Made by a program: the position numbers and the translations under genes
Shown: piece by piece, positions 14,234 to 20,910 of the stretch
Numbering within the stretch: position 1 is the first letter of the stretch
Layout: each line of letters starts with the position of its first letter
DNA from: a virus
Virus record (IMG/VR): IMGVR_UViG_3300042471_000175
Coordinates: 1-35,299 of that record
DNA length: 35,299 nt
Strand: one strand, 5' to 3'
The notes under the pieces: model-generated
Told to the model about the DNA's origin: nothing
What the model saw: the letters and a program-made list of their open reading frames with translations, nothing else
Database searches by the model: none

Positions 14234-14316
14234 TTATTCGGTTATCAGATTATCAATTCCATCTTGGGTTAACAGTTCAAGATCATTCTGAGTGATCAAG
14301 TCTGCTAACCCGATTA
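14234..14316 (-). other. Open -1 frame extension downstream of the MCP stop
   Basis: After the MCP stop (14316-14314) the -1 frame stays open to a stop at 14234-14236, 2 nt before the terminator stem. It would add 27 residues ending LELLTQDGIDNLITE, a coherent peptide whose end resembles the C-terminus of the tail protein at 22473 (IITQDLTNLYQE). It has no ATG or GTG; a TTG at 14299 could start a 21-residue peptide. The MCP frame ends with A_AAC_CCG just before its stop, which fits the X_XXY_YYZ slip pattern, though C in the second triplet is unusual. AACCCG/CGGGTT (14307-14322) forms a hairpin with the stop in its loop. Confidence 0.4.
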
Positions 14317-15357
14317 CGGGTTTACAATCGACACGCAGTTAACGTAGTTCACACCAGCATACTTATCAGATGCTTCGTAGATGTCAGTAGGAAGAGTTAC
14401 GATCTTGCCTGTTGTAGTCAATACAATAGACAAGTTACCGCAGTCATCCTTCATAGTCAAGTCAACTGGCACACCAGCAGGAGTGAATACCTGAGTCTTA
14501 GTGTAGTTAGCACCAGCAGCAGGAGTGATGCCTGCATTCCACTCAGCAAGATTGAATGACAACCATTGGATCGCTCCAGCAGTTGTTACCAATGCTTTGC
14601 TTTGGCTTCCTTGTGCAGCAGCCAAACGAGAATCGTAAGCGAATCCGAAACCGTTTTGCTGTGTGATAGCCAACAAGTCAATGCCATACTGAGTGCAGCA
14701 GCCAGCAGCCATTGCATTAGCATAACGCTGCATTGCAGCACCACCGAAAGCAATCGGAGCAGCAGGATAGTTCGCCATTCTTGTTGCTTGCTGAATGTCA
14801 GCGATAGCGAAAGCGTTAGGCTCATTAGTGCCAGCCATTGTTGAAATCACCAAGCAATCAGAAGTTACAGTGTAGAAACCTTCTACTTCAGTTCCCCAGT
14901 TACCGATCTCAGCAACCGCTTGCGTAGCAGCAGCAGAAGCTACCTTACGATCAATTACATCCATCAATCTCATAATTGACTCAAGAACGTAACGGCTGTT
15001 CTCTTGGCAATGGCGAGCGATGTCAGCAGCATTGATTAACTGAGATGCTGTGTAGGTGTCATCAGTGTCTAACGTGTATGTTGTTGTTGAATCACCATAA
15101 ACATTGGTTGATGTACAAGTAAGGATGTTGCCACCCTCCTCTACTTCTGTTTCAGGCAAACGCTGAATCCAACGTGCTTCAACAGTTTTTAATTTACCGC
15201 CTCCTGGAGAAACCTCTGTGCGGATTAGTTTTGAGTTTTCAGGTGAAAGCAAGAACTCCAAAAAAGGAAGTTGCTCACGCTGACCTACCTCGATGAATAG
15301 TTCAGATAAGGACATCTGAACATTAGGGCATTCGGAGAGAATACGTGAAATTGACAT
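14314..15357 (-). CDS. Major capsid protein
   Basis: The protein has 347 residues. I assign it by context and composition: it directly follows scaffold and portal genes, is a single-gene unit with its own strong promoter, leader and terminator, and has the Ala/Gly/Thr-rich, moderately acidic make-up of a capsid subunit. The N-terminal ~60 residues contain QLPFLEFLLSPENSKLIRTEVSPGG. The middle includes ENSRYVLESIMRLMDVIDRKVASAAATQAV, like the long spine helix of HK97-fold proteins, and the C-terminal domain is beta-rich. The exact HK97 subdomains cannot be set by eye. A -1 extension may exist. Confidence 0.85.
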   Translation of the reverse strand: MSISRILSECPNVQMSLSELFIEVGQREQLPFLEFLLSPENSKLIRTEVSPGGGKLKTVEARWIQRLPETEVEEGGNILTCTSTNVYGDSTTTYTLDTDDTYTASQLINAADIARHCQENSRYVLESIMRLMDVIDRKVASAAATQAVAEIGNWGTEVEGFYTVTSDCLVISTMAGTNEPNAFAIADIQQATRMANYPAAPIAFGGAAMQRYANAMAAGCCTQYGIDLLAITQQNGFGFAYDSRLAAAQGSQSKALVTTAGAIQWLSFNLAEWNAGITPAAGANYTKTQVFTPAGVPVDLTMKDDCGNLSIVLTTTGKIVTLPTDIYEASDKYAGVNYVNCVSIVNP

Positions 15358-15360
15358 AGT

Positions 15361-15443
15361 GATGTAGTTTGTAGAATTACCACCGATTGTCAGGCTGATG
15401 GCTGCGCCTACTTTGCCCCGTTAAGTTGTGGCTACACTACATC
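15361..15443 (-). promoter_or_regulatory. MCP 5' leader with a long closing helix
   Basis: On the minus strand GATGTAGTGTAG (15443-15432) pairs with CTAC-AA-ACTACATC (15374-15361): 8 bp, a 2-nt bulge, then 4 bp, enclosing 57 nt. A further CCAC/GTGG pairing can extend it inside. The helix ends 3 nt before the MCP ATG, so the start codon sits at its foot. A stabilising 5' structure for a highly expressed mRNA or a translational control element would explain it. Confidence 0.52.
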
Positions 15444-15455
15444 ATCATAGTACCG

Positions 15456-15463
15456 CAAAGATA
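15456..15463 (-). promoter_or_regulatory. TAnnTTTG promoter (TATCTTTG) for MCP
   Basis: The minus strand reads TTCACTATCTTTG, with a TTTTTTG about 17 nt upstream of the element that fits a -33 TTTG. The MCP ATG is 98 nt downstream. The context CACTATCTTTG is shared with the promoter at 34641. Confidence 0.72.
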
Positions 15464-15481
15464 GTGAATCTTTTACAAAAC

Positions 15482-15509
15482 AAAAAAGCCCACACAATTA
15501 GTGCAGGCT
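15482..15509 (-). terminator. Intrinsic terminator between the scaffold unit and MCP
   Basis: On the minus strand AGCCTGCAC (15509-15501) pairs with GTGTGGGCT (15495-15487) through 9 bp with two G-U pairs, loop TAATT, followed by TTTTT (15486-15482). It sits 20 nt after the stop of the gene at 15530 and about 20 nt before the MCP promoter. Confidence 0.75.
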
Positions 15510-15529
15510 CTGAGTTATTGGTTGATTAA

Positions 15530-15802
15530 TTATGGTAAATCTATCTTGCCGAAAAATGGCTTATCGCTTACTGATCTTTTGCCCTCGCAACTCCATAGCT
15601 GCCTCGCCCACCAATTAGCAGAACCACGAGGCGAAGGAATGCCACTGCTTCTCGCACAGTAATTATTGCCATCATCAGTGCCAGGATTGATTCGATAGCC
15701 CGAAGCCCCGAAGTGAATCTCTGTGCCATCTTCGGCAACAGCCTTATACTTCTTGCCCTCTCGGTCTGAAGCAGTAACATTGAAACCTTCGTATAGTGGC
15801 AT
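15530..15802 (-). CDS. Conserved small phage protein of the capsid region (head-associated)
   Basis: The protein has 90 residues. It contains KKYKAVAEDGTEIHFGASGYRINPG, then YCARSSGI and ANWWARQLWSCEGKRS. The order 'K-Y-x-A ... G-x-x-I-H-F-G-A-x-G-Y ... Y-x-x-R-S-x-G-I ... W-x-R-x-L-W' is one I recall from small conserved phage proteins near scaffold and capsid genes, without a known function. Two tryptophans and two cysteines lie in the C-terminal half. It starts 2 nt after the scaffold stop and ends before a terminator, so it closes that unit. A head decoration or head-assembly role is plausible. Confidence 0.7.
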   Translation of the reverse strand: MPLYEGFNVTASDREGKKYKAVAEDGTEIHFGASGYRINPGTDDGNNYCARSSGIPSPRGSANWWARQLWSCEGKRSVSDKPFFGKIDLP

Positions 15803-15804
15803 AG

Positions 15805-16626
15805 CTATTTTGTAAAGAATCGTGGGTTGATGCCTTTCATCTTCTTGTTATCAGAACTTTCAAGACTTGGCACGAATGCGCCCTGCTTTGTCATTCGCTG
15901 CCCTGCCGTTGGGTTCTTCATAACGATCCCTGCTGCTGATGCCTCCTGAATTAAAACATCAGATAAGTTAAGGAATGATCCTGCCTTATCCTTGCTTTTC
16001 AATCGCTCACCGCTTGCCTTGTCTTTAACGATAAAGCTACCATCATCTTCTAAGTCGATGGCATACTTCTCGCCGATGCTTGCCTTGAATCCTTTGATGG
16101 TAAACTCATTGACAGTAGGATCAAGTTTGATGGCAGATAACTCACGCTCGAAAGTTAGGTTGATCTTGCTCTGCTTATTATCCTCTGCCGTCTTTAGTTT
16201 GAATTGCTCGAACTGCGCCATTGCCTCTTGTCTGGCAGTATCAACATCTGTCAACTTCTTTTCAAGTAGCTTGTGCTTCTTCTCCCATTCCTTAACCAAC
16301 TCATCAGATCCTTCCTTAGATGCCCGTTGCTGCCATTCCTCTTGCTGCTTCTCATAGTTCTCCCTTGCCCTATCTGCTGCCAAGCGGATCACATCCTGCG
16401 CTTTCTTATCCTTGAAATCTTCCTCAGTGAGTGTAACTCCGAAAGGCTCGAATGCTCTTTTAGCAACCTGATGGATCGTGCCGTTAATCTTTCCGATCTT
16501 ATCATTCAACTCCTTTGAGTTAACCCATTGGTCTTGGAATTTATCCTTCGCTTCTTCGAGGCTTTCTGCTTCGCTTAGGTTTAGGAAGTTCACTAATTCC
16601 ATCGCCTCCTCTGGTTTCATTGCCAT
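15805..16626 (-). CDS. Scaffold protein
   Basis: The protein has 273 residues. The central part (~75-170) is a long, highly charged coiled coil (ARENYEKQQEEWQQRASKEG, EKKHKLLEKKLTDVDTARQEA), followed by a smaller mixed domain and a basic C-terminus (KKMKGINPRFFTK). Length, charge, coiled coil and position directly before MCP are typical of phage scaffolds; the basic tail would bind the capsid. The ATG at 16626 is followed two codons later by a second ATG. The gene overlaps the small gene at 16541-16747 by 86 nt, unusually long for this genome. Confidence 0.85.
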   Translation of the reverse strand: MAMKPEEAMELVNFLNLSEAESLEEAKDKFQDQWVNSKELNDKIGKINGTIHQVAKRAFEPFGVTLTEEDFKDKKAQDVIRLAADRARENYEKQQEEWQQRASKEGSDELVKEWEKKHKLLEKKLTDVDTARQEAMAQFEQFKLKTAEDNKQSKINLTFERELSAIKLDPTVNEFTIKGFKASIGEKYAIDLEDDGSFIVKDKASGERLKSKDKAGSFLNLSDVLIQEASAAGIVMKNPTAGQRMTKQGAFVPSLESSDNKKMKGINPRFFTK

Positions 16627-16747
16627 ATAAATTAGGTGTTTTAATTGTTTGCAGTTTTAATTCTCTACCGCCTTTCTTAATCAAGTGATCAGCCAACACA
16701 TCCGATGCGTTGATAATCTTACCTTCGGCAGTGATCATTATTTTCAT
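16541..16747 (-). CDS. Small unknown gene overlapping scaffold, predicted leaderless
   Basis: Starting at the ATG at 16747 the protein has 68 residues (MKIMITAEGKIINASDVLAD...); an ATG at 16738 is an alternative. Residues 1-45 look like a compact domain: a beta hairpin (KIMITAEGKIINA), then a helix with SDVLADHLIKKGG. The last 25 residues are strongly basic (KPKRSRKPRRS) and are encoded in the region shared with scaffold, so the tail may be a secondary product of the overlap. Promoter TACCTTTG ends 4 nt before the ATG. No known family is recognised. Confidence 0.62.
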   Translation of the reverse strand: MKIMITAEGKIINASDVLADHLIKKGGRELKLQTIKTPNLYGNETRGGDGISELPKPKRSRKPRRSEG

Positions 16748-16751
16748 CACT

Positions 16752-16759
16752 CAAAGGTA
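16752..16759 (-). promoter_or_regulatory. TAnnTTTG promoter (TACCTTTG) for the scaffold unit
   Basis: The minus strand reads TACCTTTG then AGTG then ATG. ATTGCAGAATCAAA lies upstream at 16767-16780, as it does at 6527-6540, with its TTG 17 nt from the element. The stop codon of the preceding gpF-like gene begins at 16780, so the element overlaps the end of that gene. Confidence 0.65.
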
Positions 16760-16779
16760 ATAAATATTTGATTCTGCAA

Positions 16780-17691
16780 TCAATCTATAAAGCCTTCAGC
16801 CCTTGCTCTTGCCTTTACTGATTCGGGTACTTTACGATCAGGAATCGGGATCAGGTAGTGCCTGCAATTCCAACCACCAACAAAGGTAAAGATTGACTTG
16901 CTATCTGTGCCATCGATCCTGCCTGCCCAACTGCCATCTCTGATGTCGTTAATTCCTGCGCTATTCTTGCCAGCACCCCAAGCCTCGATCTCGCCCCGAT
17001 GATAGATGCCACCTTCACGATGCTCACAGAATGGTCGTGTAGTGTCGATCTCGCCACCTAAATACTCAAACCATTCAAGCCCAAGTTCTGCGTTAACTGC
17101 TGCCGAATATGATCTATCTGCAACCGCCTGCGCTGTGGTGGCTGTTGTTTTGATGTTAGCCAGCAGCCTGCCGTCATTCGCTTCAGTACCTACAACCAAT
17201 CCCTCCAAAGCATTAACGGCTTCTCTTAGTGGCGCACGTGCTGCGATGTTGGTGGTTAACTGTTCAAGGAATGGCTGAGTGAATCGTTGATCCAAGCCAC
17301 TGCCAAAGAATGCGTTGATGGTGTTCTGCTTTGAGATCTGAAGTAGTTGCTTCTGTGCTTCTGTTGGTTCAAAGGATGATTCAAAAGTGCGAGCAATATC
17401 ATCGGTCAGCACCACGCCTTTGTCGATAGAATCTAAGAAGTCTTTAACGGCTTGGCGATAATCACCGCCTGCCAGAACTTTTTTAAGTTCGTCCGAGATC
17501 AAACCAATGCGCCTGATGTTATCTTCTGTTTGCTCGATGTTACCATTGGCATCTACATCCATATCTTCAAGCAGGGGCTTTAGCTTTCGCCACGCCTCTG
17601 CCTGAGTCTTAACGGCTGCCGTTGCAAGCCTTTCAGGTACTTGCTCAAAGAGTTTAATCTTCGCCCTTACAAGTTCATCAAATGATGCCAT
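16780..17691 (-). CDS. Phage Mu gpF-like head morphogenesis protein
   Basis: The protein has 303 residues. The N-terminal ~130 are helical. The C-terminal part holds the Mu gpF-like signature: DTTRPFCEHREGGIYHRGEI (R219, C222, H224), SWAGRIDGTDSKSIF (~254-268) and GGWNCRHYLIPI (C276, H278). Conserved Cys/His placement in the two motifs is typical for this minor head protein, which is packaged in the capsid and placed next to portal genes. The start overlaps the portal gene by 14 nt. No toxin-like C-terminal fusion is present. Confidence 0.88.
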   Translation of the reverse strand: MASFDELVRAKIKLFEQVPERLATAAVKTQAEAWRKLKPLLEDMDVDANGNIEQTEDNIRRIGLISDELKKVLAGGDYRQAVKDFLDSIDKGVVLTDDIARTFESSFEPTEAQKQLLQISKQNTINAFFGSGLDQRFTQPFLEQLTTNIAARAPLREAVNALEGLVVGTEANDGRLLANIKTTATTAQAVADRSYSAAVNAELGLEWFEYLGGEIDTTRPFCEHREGGIYHRGEIEAWGAGKNSAGINDIRDGSWAGRIDGTDSKSIFTFVGGWNCRHYLIPIPDRKVPESVKARARAEGFID

Positions 17692-19585
17692 TCAATAGGT
17701 CTTGCTGTGCTTGTTGGATAGGATCTAACTTAACCGCCACCCGATCAGATGCCAGCCTGTTAAGTGCTGCCACTTGCTCGCTCATCGGCAAGTCGATAAA
17801 CCTTTGAGCATCTTCAGTCGGGATGAAGTTCCTAATCAATTCCATTATCAGTTGAGGTGCTGAGTGATGGATCACATCTTGGTAACGCTCAACAGTTCCG
17901 TTGGCGATCCTTGCCACAATGTCTGCGCTGCTCATTAGTAGCAACTCATCGGCATTGATGATCAAATCATAAACGGCAGAGGTTTCTTCGTCAGTGTAAT
18001 GGATGGCTCTGATGTAATTGTAAACATTAGAGAACGTTATCGATGGTGGCACTCCTGCCTTAACACCTTCGCTGATCACAGCCAAGTAATCTGATGGTGT
18101 GCTGATGTCGAATGATGTTGGATAAACAAGGTTCACGCCTCCGAACTCCTGACCATAACGCATCTTGCCAATCGTTACAAGCATAAACTCATAAAGATTG
18201 AATAGCTGATCTGATACAGGCTTGATGAACGCATACAATGATCTTAGCTTATTGAGTGATCCTGTAGCAGTAGAAGCCTCGCCAATCGTTCCTGATTCAT
18301 CTGATGATGGTAGGTGCAAGATCCTTCTTGACTTCGCCATCTGATGCTCAATTTCCAATCTTAAAAAGTTGAGTGTGTCCATCGGTGGTGAAACGAATTT
18401 TAAATACTCGCCACTCAAAGAACTATCGCCCTCGCTCAATGATGTTTTAGGCTTAATCAATAGCATCCCCGTTGGTGAGAATCTTGACTTAACTCCAGAT
18501 CCTGAGCAACTGCCACAAGTGCGATAACCACCATTTATAGGATCGAAGATTTGCCCATCTTGGCATTTGTTACCTTCCCGATCTACGAACTCGCAAATAT
18601 CACCCAAAGCAACCATAAACGGGAATGCTGATGTTGCCTTGCTGATTTGCAGATAAGACTCATCAAGGATCACCTGATCAAGCAATGGCACTGCCGTAAT
18701 AAATGGCGATTGAAAAGCAATCTCATTGCCGATTAACTGTGGCATCCCCTCCAACTTATGACAAGGCACATAGCCAAGATTATGCTGGTAGTAAAGTTCT
18801 GGTTCGCTGAATTGCAGATCAGACTTCTTGCCCACTTGGTAGATCTTGTAGATCGCCATAGTGTCGTAAAGTTCAAGAACGATACCACTGCGCTCGTTTT
18901 TACTACCTACCTTAACCTCGCTATGGTCATCAGTGATGACAAGATAGTATTCACCAAACCTCTGCCCTACAATCTTCTTACAGTTGTAATACTCTGGCAT
19001 CGGCTTGATCAGGTCGTTACTTATAACCTCATCTCCATTATCATCTTCAAAGGTTTCAACATCCGTTGGCTCGATGGCTATGATGCCATTAGGATCGATC
19101 AACTTTAATGTCGGGATCAATGTTTTGATCAGCATCTCCAAAGAGCCGAACTTCTCAATTTCCTCATTGACATACTTCTCAAAGGTATCATTGCCGAAGA
19201 TAGGGTTCACTTCCTCAGAATAACGGATCGACCAATTCTGATCTGCGAAAGCCCTGCTGATGGTTGCCTTGAAATCTTCAAACACTGACAGCGTTGTAGG
19301 CTTGTAGTTCGCCTTAATGTATGCTGCCTGTGCATCTGTTTGATTTGGCGCACGAACGCTCAACAGATGCGCTGGATAGATGTCAGGGCGAGTGTGAGGA
19401 AGGATGCTGTCATACATCTTCGCAGCGTAGTTGTAGCCATCCCAATACTCAGGGTATTGCGTAACACCTACACGCTCTTTCGTTATTGGGTTGATCGGAG
19501 ATCGTGCTTGCGCCATCTCCCAACCCTTATGATGATAGACAAACTTGTTGACTATCTTATCAATTTCTTCGATGCTTAGTGCCAT
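17678..19585 (-). CDS. Portal protein
   Basis: The protein has 635 residues. It is preceded by small genes and followed by a gpF-like gene and scaffold, the usual order for portal. Features include a helical N-terminus, the region DKNVPL-like KTLIPTLKLIDPNG (~154-167), RILHLPSSDESGTIGEASTATGSLN in the stem region (positions ~415-440) and a long helical C-terminus (LNRLASDRVAVKLDP). An insertion at ~331-365 carries four cysteines, C331, C341, C357 and C360 (TCGSCSGSG), which looks like a zinc knuckle. Its length and the tract EGDSSLSGEYLKFVSPP are familiar from Bacteroidota phage portals. It starts with TAATG overlap. Confidence 0.87.
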   Translation of the reverse strand: MALSIEEIDKIVNKFVYHHKGWEMAQARSPINPITKERVGVTQYPEYWDGYNYAAKMYDSILPHTRPDIYPAHLLSVRAPNQTDAQAAYIKANYKPTTLSVFEDFKATISRAFADQNWSIRYSEEVNPIFGNDTFEKYVNEEIEKFGSLEMLIKTLIPTLKLIDPNGIIAIEPTDVETFEDDNGDEVISNDLIKPMPEYYNCKKIVGQRFGEYYLVITDDHSEVKVGSKNERSGIVLELYDTMAIYKIYQVGKKSDLQFSEPELYYQHNLGYVPCHKLEGMPQLIGNEIAFQSPFITAVPLLDQVILDESYLQISKATSAFPFMVALGDICEFVDREGNKCQDGQIFDPINGGYRTCGSCSGSGVKSRFSPTGMLLIKPKTSLSEGDSSLSGEYLKFVSPPMDTLNFLRLEIEHQMAKSRRILHLPSSDESGTIGEASTATGSLNKLRSLYAFIKPVSDQLFNLYEFMLVTIGKMRYGQEFGGVNLVYPTSFDISTPSDYLAVISEGVKAGVPPSITFSNVYNYIRAIHYTDEETSAVYDLIINADELLLMSSADIVARIANGTVERYQDVIHHSAPQLIMELIRNFIPTEDAQRFIDLPMSEQVAALNRLASDRVAVKLDPIQQAQQDLLNGII

Positions 19586-19662
19586 TACGCTACCGCTTTA
19601 GTAGAAGGTTTGTCTATAATGTTTGAGCCACAACTCTTGGATCTGCAATAGTTCGGTTTCAT
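19585..19662 (-). CDS. 25-residue peptide between glycosyltransferase and portal
   Basis: The ATG at 19662 overlaps the upstream stop (ATGA, 19659-19662), and its stop overlaps the portal start (TAATG, 19583-19587). The peptide begins MKPNYCRSKSCGSN and ends STKAVA, with a C-x4-C pair near the N-terminus. Coupling on both sides fills the gap between two certain genes exactly, which supports translation despite the short length. It could be a functional micropeptide or a device that carries ribosomes into the portal gene. Confidence 0.62.
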   Translation of the reverse strand: MKPNYCRSKSCGSNIIDKPSTKAVA

Positions 19663-20330
19663 ATCAATTCAATTAGTTGTTGATGTTTTGATTGGAGGTA
19701 AAGCATATGATTTACTTCATCCTTCCAGAGTGCATTTGCTTGGATCTTTTCATCATCAATGTGCTGGCAGATGTCATTAGGATGTGCAAGCAAGAACATA
19801 TCAATACCATTCTTTGCACAGTGTACAGCCATCTGCATATCATTGTAATTAACACGATCAAACTCCATCTGCCTAAAGTTAAGCACTTGCTCATTCCAAA
19901 TTGACAAGCCAAGACCAAGTCGATAGCATTTAACGTCTTTATCAAAGTTAGTCCAAGATTCTAAATCTGCCCAACCCTTGCGATAGTCTTGATTGTTTAG
20001 GTATTTGAATCCCCAAAAAGAACAGATAGCATCAGGATTTCTGCGAAGCCCATCTAATGCAGTTTCAATGTATTTAGGTGAGGCAATAAAATCATCATCA
20101 ATTATTAGGTTGATATGATCACCGCAGTTCTTGATTCTTTCAGCAGCCCCTTTGTTGGTTGTGTTGCGAACATAGTTTATCTCAATCGCACTCTTAAAAA
20201 GATGATCGAATCCCTGCAATATTACAGTGATCAAATCAGGCTTAACAGTTTGCCTATTGAGTGAATCAATAAGACTCTGTGCCACGCTGATGCGATTAAT
20301 TTGAACTGCTATGTTAACCTCTATGCTCAT
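19659..20330 (-). CDS. Glycosyltransferase, GT2-like (GT-A fold)
   Basis: The protein has 223 residues. It opens with a Rossmann-like strand (VNIAVQINRI) and SLIDSLNRQTVKPDLITVI, the standard GT2 opening. NTTNKGAAERIKNC (57-70) is the nucleotide-binding loop, and NLIIDDDFIASPKYIE (74-89) contains the DxD metal/nucleotide-sugar motif at 78-80. The C-terminal half (KGWADLESW, NDMQMAVHCAKNGI) resembles the acceptor region. It sits with a methyltransferase and a second glycosyltransferase inside the virion operon, so it likely decorates a virion protein or modifies host glycans. The donor sugar is unknown. Confidence 0.8.
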   Translation of the reverse strand: MSIEVNIAVQINRISVAQSLIDSLNRQTVKPDLITVILQGFDHLFKSAIEINYVRNTTNKGAAERIKNCGDHINLIIDDDFIASPKYIETALDGLRRNPDAICSFWGFKYLNNQDYRKGWADLESWTNFDKDVKCYRLGLGLSIWNEQVLNFRQMEFDRVNYNDMQMAVHCAKNGIDMFLLAHPNDICQHIDDEKIQANALWKDEVNHMLYLQSKHQQLIELI

Positions 20331-20337
20331 TGTAATG

Positions 20338-20910
20338 TTATCGTTGAATCAATGCCAAGCCCCTGCCCTCGCTGGTGTTTAGCGTGATTACATTGTACTT
20401 GTAGTGCTTTGCGTATTTCATTAAGTCAGCAACATCGCCCATATGAATAGCATCGTGGTAAGCGATAACTCCAGTCTTTGAAATTATGCGCTCAACTTCT
20501 TTGAACTCTGGTAGGATGTTAGCCCACGAATGATCGCCATCAACAAAGATCAGATCAAAGAACTCATCTTCAAACTGACTCATCACATTGATCGACTTGC
20601 CCATCAATAGATCAACCACCACACCCGACTTTTTAAGAACGTGCTTGCGATAGTTGGTTATGTCATTGCCTACATAGTAGCTACCGTTAGGCATTGCCTC
20701 AATCATCTTGATAGATGTTTCACCCTCAAACACTCCGATCTCTAATACTCGCTTTGCCCCCGTCATTGAAATTAACGCAGCAAGGAAGTCAGCTACATCA
20801 ACTTCGCTATTCCAACCGTGCCTCTGTGGCTGTGGTTCTACTGCTTGTGGTATGATTGCTTGAACTTTTTTAGGTTTGCCCTTCTTTGGTTTATCTTCTT
20901 GGATCTGCAT
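20338..20910 (-). CDS. Class I SAM-dependent methyltransferase
   Basis: The protein has 190 residues. A Lys/Pro-rich N-terminal tail (~1-30) precedes the domain. Motif I is VLEIGVFEGETS (55-66), followed by YYVGNDI (~79-84), LIFVDGDHSW (120-129) and IAYHDAIHMGD (149-159). The acid-His arrangement VDGDHS and YHDAIH is that of the Methyltransf_24 family, often found in sugar- or natural-product-modifying clusters. It is flanked by two glycosyltransferase-like genes and overlaps the first of them by 20 nt. Substrate is unknown; methylation of a transferred sugar is a reasonable guess. Confidence 0.82.
   Translation of the reverse strand: MQIQEDKPKKGKPKKVQAIIPQAVEPQPQRHGWNSEVDVADFLAALISMTGAKRVLEIGVFEGETSIKMIEAMPNGSYYVGNDITNYRKHVLKKSGVVVDLLMGKSINVMSQFEDEFFDLIFVDGDHSWANILPEFKEVERIISKTGVIAYHDAIHMGDVADLMKYAKHYKYNVITLNTSEGRGLALIQR

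Noticed and set aside
15992-16357. A 121-codon + strand open frame and many similar + strand frames
   Set aside because: They lie antisense to certain genes, have Ser/Leu-rich shadow composition and no motifs; no + strand promoter is seen near them.
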